Shown one piece after another: positions 10,977 to 21,900 of a stretch of 64,000 nt of DNA. Below the pieces are notes generated by a model. The model did no database searches and was not told where the DNA came from. It saw nothing but the letters and a program-made list of their open reading frames with translations. Each line of letters starts with the position of its first letter. Position 1 is the stretch's first letter. The DNA comes from Diplosphaera chodatii (lineage: Eukaryota > Chlorophyta > Trebouxiophyceae > Prasiolales > Stichococcaceae). The translations under genes were made by a program, and so were the position numbers. Where the stretch lies: contig JAALGY010000057.1 of assembly GCA_032358165.1 (NCBI GenBank), positions 744,001-808,000 on the forward strand, read 5' to 3'.

Positions 10977-13963
10977 CTACTTGTTGCTGCGGACAAGCGA
11001 GCGAACTTCGAGCCGCTTCTGATGCATCTCGAGGACGTTCCCTTGGATGGTGGAACACATGGCCTCTGCGAGAGCGCGTCCACACTTATTGTTTGCATGC
11101 TAGTACAGTGATACGACAGAGGTCATCGCGAATGCTCAGCCTCAACCGGGGCAAGCATGCCCGAGCTTCGATCTACGCGTTGATCTACTTACCGAGCGGC
11201 AGGATGGAAAATCTGCACACAAAGATGTTCACAAGTAAGCAACCCGAACCATTCAAGTGCCAGCAAATTGCAGTCATTCGGAATGGTGTTTTGTGACTTC
11301 CGACACAGCAAGCAAGCACCAAAGAATTGTCACAAGATGCTCACGGCTCTTCAATCTGCACGCCAATCTCCTCGATGCCCAGCAAGAGGAAGGAGATGGC
11401 AGCGCTGGCGGGAATCGAGCCCCAATGGTATGCATTCCTGTGACGACAGAACCAGCCAGCTGAGCACAAACATGCACGGTGAACTTCAGCCCCGCACACC
11501 GTGGCACGTTGACAGTGTGTACAAGATGGGCTTGTTTGCCTTGCATATGTTGCAAGCAAGCAACCTTCGCACCATAGAGTGAAGGGCATGAACGTCAGCC
11601 AGATGACCAGGAAGCGGGAGGTGTGCCTGTGGAGGGAGGCAGGCAGCATCTACCCAGTATGCATCATGGTAGATTTGGGATTTGAGTCGACAGTCTGATG
11701 CTGCGTGTGCCTAGCTGCAGGGCTGTTGAGCAGCCGAGCATCAAGAAACGGTTGTCACCAGGCTTGCAACCTACTTCACCTGGTGTATGTGAGGGGAATG
11801 GGTGTCTTCAGGATGCGCTCGCATTTGCCAATCGCATCCGCAAAGCTTGTCATGTTCTCGTCCATGCGAACACGAGCAGCATCTGGCACCTGCGCCTCCT
11901 GCAGGAGGCGCATGCACGAGTGTAAGCAGGGCCTGGGTTCAAGTGCACATCCATGTCATCACCATATGTGCTGTTACTTACACGCACTACAAAACAGCCG
12001 ACCTCGATGGCAGTTGATAGGACCGAGAACACATAGTTTGGCCGGTGCGAAGCCGCCAGCAATGCCCTGAGCTCCGGCTCCGGAAGGATGCCCTGTGTGA
12101 AAATGGCAGCGCAAGCTGTCGTCATTGCCTGCCTGCGCTCATACGGCACCAGGACACTATGCTGGCATGCAGCTGCCTGTATCTCCTGGATGTACATGCT
12201 CTCTGCTTCCAGCCCAAACCTGCAAAGCTCTTGCCCTCGCCACACACACATGCAGGGCATGTTCTCCCAGCAGTGCATCGCCTCAGATGCACCCGTCACT
12301 TTCCAACCCTCGCAGGCGTGTGCAGGCGATTGCCGACTTTCACTGATCAGACATTTCAGAGCATCAGCACTGGGTCCCAACCTTCAGGTCGGCCTCCAGG
12401 TTCCCGTCCTCGCGCAGGTGCGCCATCATCGACCGGGGGATCGCGATCGTCCAGCGGTTCACCATGTCCAGCAGGTCCTGGTCTTCCGCCGGCATCCACG
12501 ACTCCGCCTGCGTGGCAGCGTGCGGGGACGGGTTGACGCAAGAAGGCAAAGTCGGCCGTGCGCCAGCGCACGCTGCCGGGCAGCTGCCACGGAACGTGCT
12601 GTTGTGCTGCTGAGCCCTCTGTTTCTGAGCAGGCACCGCGGTGGCGCCCTGCCAGGACCCAGCAACCCCCAAACACTGCAACCATACGTATGCACACCTG
12701 CCGCACGAGGTCGCGGGAGCGGTTGGTGACGCTGCCCCAGATCTTACGCGCCTCGTCCCAGCGTGCGTAGCTGCTGTTGGTGCGAAACACCTGCCGGCGG
12801 AGGCAACAGGGTGGGTGCATTACACCTGGGTCACGAAGAATATGCTGCCAGCTGACACCTTGTATGCAAACAAGCAAAGTGCCCAAGTGCATGCCGCCGG
12901 TGGCCAGGACCCACCAGCAGCAGCGACAGCGCAAAGCTGCTGAGGCCGAAGGGCGCTGTGTTGGAAATGCTGATGGACGAAAAGTAGGCTGGAAGTATCC
13001 CGGCTTCCTGCAGTGGCACCCACCTTGCATCCAGAATGGTTCTAGTGCCAAAACTACAGGATAGCCTTGATGCGAAGGGGCACTTTTCCACAAAGAGGGG
13101 GCACATTTCCACAAGAGGCACAACTACAACTACCAACCCGCAGGGACTCGTAAACGCCGACAAAGGTGGACAGCCCCACAATGAACCACAGCGGGCCTGC
13201 CAGTCCGCGTACAATGCGGGACCTGGAAGGAATACTGTGGTATAGATCAGATTAGCAAACGAGGGTGTCACCCATGTGGTCATGCATTCTATCATGCACT
13301 CGGGCAGACACTGGAGCGCACTCCAGGAGGCCGAAGATGTGGCGCCGGTATCTGCTGGTGGAGCGGTGCGCCCGCCACCGCTCGAAGTCGAAGACCGTGC
13401 GGCGGTACTTGCGGCTGTCCTCCTTCTCGTGGTCACCAGCAGTAGGCGGCTCGGGGTTGCTGCCGCCCCCTACAGCCACCAGTGTCCCTCCGTTGTGTAT
13501 CGCCGTTGATCGAAGACAGGCAAGCGAAGACCATGCAAGCGTCACTAATGCTTCACTGGTCACGAGGCGGCTGCCAAACAATGTAGCATGCTGGCATGCG
13601 GTGTGAAGGAGCACCTGGCTTGCCTTGACCATTGCTGGGAGTGCTGGGCAGCAATGTTGCGACATCCACGCTGGCCAGCACATCGCTCTGGGCGGCGTAC
13701 AGCTGATCGCCGCGCTTGGCGGCTGGTTGCTGGCACCTGATCCTGCTGCTGGCTGCAGACTGCCCTCCTGAGCTGTGTGACTGCACAGCGTAAGTTAGCA
13801 TGCGTGCCGATGCAGCGCTTGATCTGATGCAGGCCTGCTCTCCACCACCAGATGTCAGCGGCTGAGGCCGCCTGACAACCACCGCATTGCTGCGCCTGGG
13901 CACCGTCAGACTGATGCCAGGCCTGCAGCATGGCGCGATCGTTGCACACTGCACTTGCATCAT
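10977..13963 (-). CDS. Bestrophin-family anion channel, probably plastid-targeted
   Basis: Member of the bestrophin/UPF0187 family (plant VCCN1, algal BST proteins), thylakoid chloride or bicarbonate channels. Twelve exons: 13963-13615, 13469-13322, 13222-13138, 13007-12915, 12790-12698, 12507-12382, 12092-12003, 11889-11780, 11626-11573, 11437-11345, 11212-11193 and 11065-10977, summing to 1,350 nt (449 residues). The first ~100 residues are Ser/Ala/Arg-rich and Asp-poor, like a plastid transit peptide (MMQVQCATIAPCCRPGISLT). Family motifs: YRRTVFDFERWRAHRS, the membrane segment GLAGPLWFIVGLSTF, VFRTNSSYARWDEARKIWG, TPIPLTYTRHTSRFLVIW and GIEEIGVQIEEPFSILPLEA. The segment from PFSILPL is encoded by a 20-nt micro-exon. 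In Chlamydomonas, thylakoid bestrophins feed bicarbonate to the carbon-concentrating mechanism; the same role here is inference. Confidence 0.92.
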
Positions 13964-14276
13964 GTCTGCTGTCCTCCTAGTGCCTTCCTATATTTTATGT
14001 AGGCGTGTGACCTGCGGGATTGTGATCAGGGCGTATGCACGCCGCTCAGGTGATCAATGTGTGCCCGCTCAAAGAGACTGCCCATGCACTGGCAGGATGG
14101 TAAATTGGATCTGACGCGATTCACACAACGCTTCTGCGGTATCACATCAGCATTCTGGGCGCATTGTGTGCTTGTGGTGGGTACGACTGCGGCAACACGG
14201 ACCACAAAACGACCCCATCCAGATGCATGGTGCCACGTGGTCATTATCAAATGCGGGCCATGTGACATCATCATAC

Positions 14277-14284
14277 CCTGCATC
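14277..14284. repeat. Target site duplication, left copy
   Basis: CCTGCATC immediately left of the MITE; identical to 14828-14835. Confidence 0.9.
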
Positions 14285-14827
14285 CAGGGATGGCACTTCG
14301 CCCGCCCGGAGGGCGGGCGAGAAAAATTTTCGGGGTTATGGGTTAATTAACCCAAAATTAACCGGTTATGGCCCCCTCATCAAAATTTTGCCCTGGACAC
14401 ACTGCAGTGTCGCTAGGCTTGGTCCTGGCGTGCTTGAGGGCATGAGAGACCCAGAGAGCACCTCATAGACAGCTCAGAGGTGTAGACAAGTCTGCATAGA
14501 CGCCACATTCATCCTGGCGCAGCAAGATCTGGTCTGGCGCACCAAGATCTGATCTGACGCAGCATGACGTGATGCCATGCAATCACTGTCTGCATAGACC
14601 TGTGTAAGCCGTATGCAGGTATAATGGTCACAGAACAATGCAAACATGCCTAGAGAGAGTCACTAATGGCAATGCGCCACTGTTATGCACTCATGCGGGT
14701 CTATGCAGGAACTTTTCAGTGCCAAGTCCATAACCCCAAGCTTTCAGTGTAACCCCAAAATTTTGGGTGAGGGGTTAGCGGGTTAAGGTTAATAACCCCA
14801 CGGGTTATGCGCCAAGTGCCATCCCTG
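14285..14827. mobile_element. Non-autonomous hAT-like MITE, 543 bp
   Basis: The element has perfect 14-bp terminal inverted repeats, CAGGGATGGCACTT at 14285-14298 and its complement at 14814-14827, flanked by an exact 8-bp direct duplication CCTGCATC (14277-14284 and 14828-14835). An 8-bp duplication and ends starting CAGGGATG are typical of hAT elements such as Ac. Subterminal parts are rich in GGTTA/TAACC motifs and palindromes (14331-14368 and 14725-14809), with a G+C hairpin at 14299-14319. There is no transposase reading frame, so it would need a transposase in trans. The perfect ends and target duplication suggest recent insertion. Confidence 0.9.
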
Positions 14828-14835
14828 CCTGCATC
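14828..14835. repeat. Target site duplication, right copy
   Basis: CCTGCATC immediately right of the MITE; identical to 14277-14284. Confidence 0.9.
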
Positions 14836-15075
14836 ACTTGCAAGCCAGAACACATACAGCAAGTTGTTGCTTGCAGCAAACCTCAGGCTTTGAGCGTAGA
14901 GACCGTCTGGCACGGCGCTCACTCCAGGAAACATAATGGCAGTTGCATTGCTTAGTTCCACTTGCAGCTGTTTACTTGCTCAACGCAGTACAACGCAAGA
15001 GACGTGTCGCATGAAACCCGATACAGCAGCACATTCGACGCCTGATCATGGCGTCGGGTGCTCGTGGCTGCCATC

Positions 15076-18000
15076 ATGAGTGCAGCGCACATGGCGACCA
15101 CCCTGCAGCGGGTGGTGCTGCATCTGGACATCGATGCCTTCTTTTGCCAGGTACTTACCAGTAAGCAGGAACTGGTACAATAGCGGATACCGTCTGCATG
15201 GAGCATGCTGCGTGGGTGGGCACGGTGTGCCGAGCACAGCAGCCACAGGTGACATTGCTGTCCGCTGTGAGCGGTTTGCAGGTGGAGGAGAAGAAGCGCG
15301 GCGTGGCACCTGGCACGCCGGTGGCTATCCAGCAACATCAGGACATCATCGCGGCCAACTACCCTGCGCGCGCTGCCGGCGTGAGGAAGCACATGCGGCC
15401 TGCAGAGGTGCCACATCTGTCACTTGCGAGCTTGCGGAGCATGGGGTTGAAAATGGCTGCATGCCAGCGATGGCACGCGTATATTATGCTCAGGGCTTGC
15501 GGCAACATTGCGGCTGCGGAACCTCATGCCAACTTGTGCAGGCACGCCGGATCCTACATGCTGCTGACGGCATCATATTGCCAGTGCACATGGAGGCCGG
15601 GCAGCGTGTCAGCTATGGCCCATACCGTGCCGTATCACGGTCAATGATCAAGCTGCTGAGCAGGTGTTGCTTCTGGCGCTCTCTGAAACCCTTCTGAACC
15701 TCGTCTTGGCTATATGTGAGCATTTCACCTATGCAGGGAGCATGAGCTTGCAGATGGCAAAGTGTTTGTTGCCATTGCTCTAAACGTAATACCTTGACGT
15801 GCATAAACAGCTTTGAAGAGGTCGCGGTGGTGGAGAAGGCCAGCATTGATGAGGCCTTCATGCAGCTGAAGCCACAGCAGCCGGGTGGTGGGGACACACC
15901 CCTTGCTGAGCACAGCCAGCGGGTGACAGCCTCGATTCGAGCAGCAGGTGCAGATGCACCTGAAGTGTGGCACTCCGTTTAGTATCAGCACCCAGCATAG
16001 GCTGTCATTGCTGACACTCTCGGGCATGACAAGGAGCAATACGTTATATTAGCACAATATATATTGGCCTGACCCCAGGAGCGATCACAGCTGCTCAACT
16101 GTTGTGCATCAGGTCCGCATCGTATGCTCATGCATAGGCAGACACCTTGAGTCAATGCCGCGCCGTGGCTTGCAGTCAAGCGGGAGTTCGGCCTGGACTC
16201 ATCGGTGGGCATCGCGCCGAACAAGCTGGTGGCAAAGCTGGCGTCGGGTCGCGCCAAGCCCAATGGCGTGTGCACCGTGCTGAGTGGCACGGAGGTCAGG
16301 GCGCTGCTGGAGGCGCTGCCGGCGGCGCGCATGCCCGGCTGCGGCGGCAAGATCGGCGACACCTTCGCCGGGGCTGGCATCAGCTCCATCGCCGACCTGC
16401 AGGTGCGGGGCTCCACCCAGCGATTCCCTTGTGGGTACTTCACAAAAATCCACAGCAGCCTGCAGGCCATGTGCAGCTGTGTTGCTTTGAGCTTGAGGAC
16501 ATGCATAGCTGTCACAACGGCAGGTCGCAACTTTGTGCCAGGCCTGGAGCGAGGCGGACCTGCAGTCCGCGCTGGGCTTCCCGCCGGATGTGGCGGCCAG
16601 GCTGCACAGCTGGGCGCGGGGGCGGGACGACGCGCCGGTCGCGCCGCGGCCGCCGCCCAAAACCCTGAGCGTGCAGATGTCGCTCACGCCGGAGCCGCTG
16701 CCCATGCACCCCAGCACGATCGGTCAGCAGGCCGTCGCCAGCAACAGCCGCGGTGAGCGCCAAAGATGGGACTGACATATACAAGGCTAGGCACCTTGCA
16801 GCTGTGCCAGCAGAGGATGGACTGCCTGCTTGTAAAAGCACAGAGCACCATTGGGTGTGTGCTGCTGACAAGCTTCGTTCATTATGCCGAGTGTGCTGTG
16901 CAGAGATGCTGCACCCGCTGCCGGTCGGCGCGAAGGACTACCGGCAGAGGATCGGCGGCGTGGTGGCCGCCATGGGCGCGGACCTGCTGGGCCGTGTGCT
17001 CGTCGACAGCGAGGACGTGAGCATTGTCATGCTCTGCACTCGTCATGCATGGTACTGGCTTGCAGCATGCCCGTTGGCGAGAGTTGATCAAGGTCGACCC
17101 GTGGAATTGCTCGAGGATGGACCTTGAACGACTCCACATACACGTCCAGGAGGGCCGCTGGCCGGGCACGCTGATGCTGCAGCTGCGCTTCTGGGGCGGC
17201 GGCGCCGACAACGCCCGTTTCTACACCCGCAGCACCGCCTTCCCCGCGCCCTCGCTCGCAGGAAAGCCGCCGCCGCCGCCAGCAGCCAACGCTGCACCGC
17301 CGCAGCCTGCCAGTACTGCAAGCAGGCTGGCAAGTCGCGGCGAGGGGAGCGGTGGCTCAGCGCAGGCGCCGCCAGCAGCTGGCTTGGGCGGCATCACCAG
17401 GACGATCCCAGCAGCGAGCACAGCCGTCGGCAACAGCGGCGCAGCCCCCGACTCCGGCGCGCCCCTGCTCATGCACCTGGCCGAGCACCGGGCGTCCGGG
17501 CGGGCGGTGGGGTCTCCGCCGCAGGACGCCCTGGAGGCGGCGCTGCGCTGCAACGCCGAGGGCCTGTGCCGCTCGGCGTCCTCGCTGCAGCCGCCCGCCG
17601 CCGTGCTCGTCGAGGTGCAGCAGCGCCCAGCACGCCGCCAGCCGCATGCATCATCCAGCTTTGTATCACATGAAGTTCCACCCAGAGCATTGACTTGCGC
17701 TTTTGATTGACCCACTGCGCCAACTTGTTCGCGGTCCTGCAGCCTGCAACCCAAAAAGCTGAACGTTCACTCAGCCGTGACTCCACCCTGGCAGGTGCGG
17801 CTGCTGGCGACCAGCTTCACAGCGGCTGGGGCGGCCGCGGGCCCCTCCATCCGCCAGTTCCTGATGCAGCCGCCGGCGGCCAAGCGGCAGCGGACGGCTG
17901 ACGGCGGCGGCGGCGCGCGCAACAGCGCAGCTGTCGGCGGCTGGCCAGATAGGGAGGTGCCTGCTGACCTGGCAGCAGGCGTGGCCGCTGTGCGCCCCCG

Positions 18001-18328
18001 CGGAGCAGACTCGTGCAATGACGGCCTTGGGCATGGATCAACCTCTCCAGTCAGCACGCTGACACCGCCTGAAGACGATGCCGATGACACCCAGACAGCG
18101 AGAGTGCACACGTCTGCTTCTCGCCGTTGCGGCACTGTGGATCTGGAAGCAGTGGATGTTGCAGAGCAGCGGCGCATCCTGCGGCAGCTGGAAGCAGACA
18201 TGCGGCGGCGGGATCTGCCAGCAGCAGCTGCCAAGGGTGGCACAGGCGCAGCGAAGGGTGCCGGCAGTCGCGCACGCCAGCGCGGCATTGCAGAAGCCTT
18301 CCAGCGGCACAGCAGGCAGCCATCATGA
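15076..18328 (+). CDS. Y-family translesion DNA polymerase (eta/iota type)
   Basis: A low-fidelity polymerase that copies past damaged bases. Ten exons: 15076-15150, 15282-15407, 15542-15639, 15737-15763, 15811-15947, 16176-16402, 16542-16752, 16904-17016, 17150-17614 and 17795-18328 (2,013 nt, 670 residues). Palm and fingers motifs: VVLHLDIDAFFCQVEEKKRG (metal-binding Asp), YPARAAGV, SYGPYRAVS and EKASIDEAFMQL (catalytic Asp-Glu). Next come SSVGIAPNKLVAKLASGRAKP and a thumb MPGCGGKIGDTFAGAGISS, whose GCGGKIG resembles Pol eta, then a little-finger domain (LQLRFWGGGADNARFYTRST). The last ~230 residues are disordered, with a PIP-like SIRQFL, a basic KRQR and a charged helix (DVAEQRRILRQLEADMRRRD). 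The donor at 15763/15764 is the least certain junction: a later donor would add residues but breaks phase. ATGs at 15076 and 15091 are both possible starts. Confidence 0.88.
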
Positions 18329-18955
18329 TGTAAAGCGATTTGTCTTTGCATATAATGGCCAACTCATTCTGGAAAACCATATACCGGTACCTGACCCGAC
18401 TTCATGGTTTCCTGGTTTCGTTGCTTATCTTTGGTGTGCTGCGCCAGTGTACAACAGATGCTGGAGTCACATCTGTGGCCAGCAAGCAGCATTTTGGTTG
18501 GCTTTCCTTGTTTAATTGGCAGCGCTAAAGCTCCTCTCTGTATACACCCGCTTGCAGTACAGTATCAGCGTTGTCAATGGATTGAAGCAGTGCAGAGACG
18601 TTCAGGTACCCACATGCATGTGGTTTGTGCGCAAGGGTGCCACGCTGCATGTTGTTCTGCTGCTGGTCAGCTCGAGCAAAGCACTAGTGTTTGCCAACCC
18701 ACAAACCAAATGTCAATGTCAAGGCAGCCCAGGGAGGGGTACCTCCAGGGAAAATTTCAAACACAAGGAGGGTATATGAAACGAACAGGCTGCGGAAATC
18801 AACACTTCAACAATGCAGTATCCTCCTGTGATTTGCATTCCCCCAGCCTTGGTTCACGTCCTGATGCCGTGCGCGTGTCAGCGGCAGTGCTTCGGTCTGA
18901 TAAATGCTTCGAAAACTTCCCTTGCTGGGACCAGCATGGCCCCAGTGCCACGGCA
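18329..18955. other. Intergenic region between convergent genes
   Basis: About 630 bp between facing stop codons. TGTAA at 18329-18333 directly follows the polymerase stop and is probably too close to be its poly(A) signal. Nothing else is recognised. Confidence 0.5.
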
Positions 18956-21900
18956 TCACTGGAAGAAGTACTCGTTCTTGAACCACTGCATGGCAGCGCA
19001 CAAAGCAACGTCAGCAATACCCTGACAAGAGATGCACACCATGACCACACAAAGCGGCATGTTGGGAGGTTGCCACCAGACTGTGGGGCTGGAGCGGGAC
19101 TGTACCTGAGAGTCCTCGGGCCGCTGCTCCAGCTGCTGCGCACCCTCCACCAGTTGCTCGATGTCCTGCGGCAGCAGGCCAGACGATGAAGGTCGAGGTT
19201 CTGGCGTGCAAGCGACGTGTGCACTGGACGTTCAGTTCCCGTGGAGTGTTGCTGCCACGCATGTCATCGGGGCATAGGCGAGCCTCTGACCGGTCAACCC
19301 ACAGTGTGCCCGAAAGGCTGCGCCCCTTGAGGTGTCCACCCTAGTCTTTGCCCATGCAGGTGCTCACCTTGACCAGCCGGTCGAAGGGCGCCGGCCGCTT
19401 GGTCAGCTGGATGTTCAGAATGGTGTCCGGCACAGCGTCCTCGCCATATAGCAGCGCGTTCTGCTTCTTGTCCAGCCGCACCACTGCCCCTGCAGCATGT
19501 TATGTATGTCATATGAGTGATGCTGGAATTCCTTAAAAGTCATGGACTCGGTTCATATGAGGACCAGCGGGAGTATTGCCCTGGCAAAGGATGCAGAGTG
19601 TGCAGATCGCAAGATCATGTCACCCACCCTGCAGCGGGATCTGGAACACCCGCTGTGAGTTTGGCTGCACGGCATAGCCGACGTCTGGGCGATCTGGCAG
19701 CATCCTGCAGCATAAGGCAGATGATACTGATCAGCACAGCTTGATGCGCATGCTGCGGTGCATGAGGATACAGGTAGCACAGGTGGCTCGTACTGCAGCA
19801 TATAGCTTCACCGCGTACCTGGTGCTGCTGCCACTGCCGTGGCGGCCGCTGCTGTTGCCGTGCCCGCTGGCCTCGCGCATGGCGTCGCTGTCCATCGTGT
19901 GCCGGCGCACCAGCTTGCCCACGCTGCCGTGGCTGCCGAAGACGCCTTCAGACAGCAACAGCCACAACCATGATGACCTCTGTTCCACGGTGTTCAGATG
20001 CTGAAACACCGCCCAGCAGGCATGTATGGTAATTCTGAAAACACGCCTGCAAAGTCTATCATTTGGCACGTGTCAGGGTGGTAGCTGATATGCGCACCGC
20101 TGCCGAGGCCGGAGCTGCCAAACAGGCTCTTGCCCAGCCGCTTGATGCTTGCCTTGGGTGGGGACCCCGGCAGCTGGCCGTCCTCCTGCAGGAGGAACCA
20201 TGCAATATTGACTGCATGCTGCAGACTGAACTGTAGCCCCAAACCCGAGACACCTCATAGGTCAGCATGCAGCATCGCATGCTGCATGCTTGACAGCCAA
20301 CCCTCAACAATTGCCTCCACGACAACTGCACACACCCCATCGGCATCGTCCTCGTCCGGTGCGAGGTCGACCTCGTCGGCCTTCATGCGGTCCAGGGCCT
20401 CCCAGCTGGGCAACACCATCACCACATGCACCTCCTCCATGTCTGTCGACACAGATGACGATATCATGCCGTCAGAGGTGCTGCATGTCTATGTGAAGTG
20501 GTGCTGTAGCAATGCGCCAGATATGACCAGCAGCTCGGTTCCTAATGGGCAGGCACAGCCTGGGTTGCGCGCATAGGTGCACGGACCTCGAAACTGGGGC
20601 GGCAGGCCACGGATGTCGATATGGAAGTAGCTGGGGGCGGACCACCGCGTCTCCCGCCGGCTGTTTACGCTGCGGCCAATCAGGAAGCCGCTGCCGCGCA
20701 GGAACTTGACGCCCGTGCCGGTGGTCTTCAGCATGCCAAATGCCAGGCCCTGTAGCGGATACCCTGGCACCACTTGCTTGCAGCAAGCCTGGACATTCAA
20801 CAGCACCTTGCCGATAGCTGGTCGCCAACACAAGCCAGTGCTGCTGGCGGTGGATTGTCAGTCATGAAGGTGAAAAGCGTCTGTGCACCTTGGCCGCCTT
20901 CACGGCGCCAACCTCCAGGGGCTCGCTGCCCTCGGGCAGCCACTGCGGCGGCAGCATCGTCCGCCGCAGCAGCTTGAACGCGTCGCGCGCATCCACCTCC
21001 TCCCCTGTCAGCTGCTGCGTCTGCAGGCCATGTGGAGCAGCGCCATGAGATGGTGTCACCGCTGTTGCTGCCGCACTGAGTGATCAGCCATGCAAGGGCT
21101 GTGAAGGGCAACAAGGCGGCGTTTGGGCCTCTCACAGCACCTTGTCGGTGAACACCCTGGCAGCGCCAACCAGAGCACGGCCGATGGTCTTTGCTGCGCC
21201 TGTGTCTGAGGCCAGCGCCGCGCCTGTGCCAATGTCCAGCTGCTTGGCCAGGTAGGATCCGTCGTATGCAGCCTACAGCAAGCACAGAAGCGCCTGGTTA
21301 CTGCACACCTCACTGCTGCTGCACATCACTGTGCAACGAGTCGCTGCGCATTGAACCAAGCAGCAGGGTGGCCAGCATGCCACCCGCGAGCATGAAACCA
21401 CTGCCAGCAGGACACATGCGGCGAGGGCGAGCTGACGCATTGTCCGACCTGGCCTTTTGAGCCTGGCACCCTGGCTGGCAGTGCGGTGGAGTGGCAGGTC
21501 ACGTAGCATGGCACTGCAGCATGTGGAGTGCGGCGGCAGCTGGGCGCCACGACTATGTGGACTGCTACTGTCGCCAAAGTGGTCCAGGGCACCGCACCTT
21601 CCAGAACCGGTGCTTCATCAGGCGCCGGGCTGTCCACCGATCTGAGGGCTCCTTCTTGAGGCAGAGGGACACCAGGTCCTGCAGATCCTGCAATGGGATG
21701 TACAGCGACGTCGGGTGCTGCCGCAGCAAAGCTGGCATGCACGTGCAGCACACAGCCGTCAGCTTGCAGGCACCGCACGGCTGCAACAGGCTGCAGTCAT
21801 CTGCACTCAGATGCAGCGCACGCTGAGCATTTGGCTGGTGGTGTGTAACACACAGCATGCAGATACCATCAGCAGGGCGCTGCTCCACTGGTAGGCATCC

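Larger units (their letters stand above)
13964..15075. promoter_or_regulatory. Divergent promoter region, bestrophin / Y-family polymerase, interrupted by a MITE
   Basis: About 1.1 kb between start codons on opposite strands. Half of it is the inserted element at 14285-14827; without the element and its duplicated target the original spacer was about 560 bp. No other gene is seen. Confidence 0.65.

Noticed and set aside
12356..13123. Open minus-strand frame of 255 codons
   Set aside because: It reads through introns and off-frame exons of the bestrophin gene; the conserved protein follows other frames.
14285..14827. Transposase gene inside the mobile element
   Set aside because: The element is only 543 bp and contains no long frame; it is non-autonomous.
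18956..19021. WFKNEYFFQ looked like peptide:N-glycanase
   Set aside because: The PNGase cysteine motif that should follow is absent, and the frame ends in TGA directly after this peptide.
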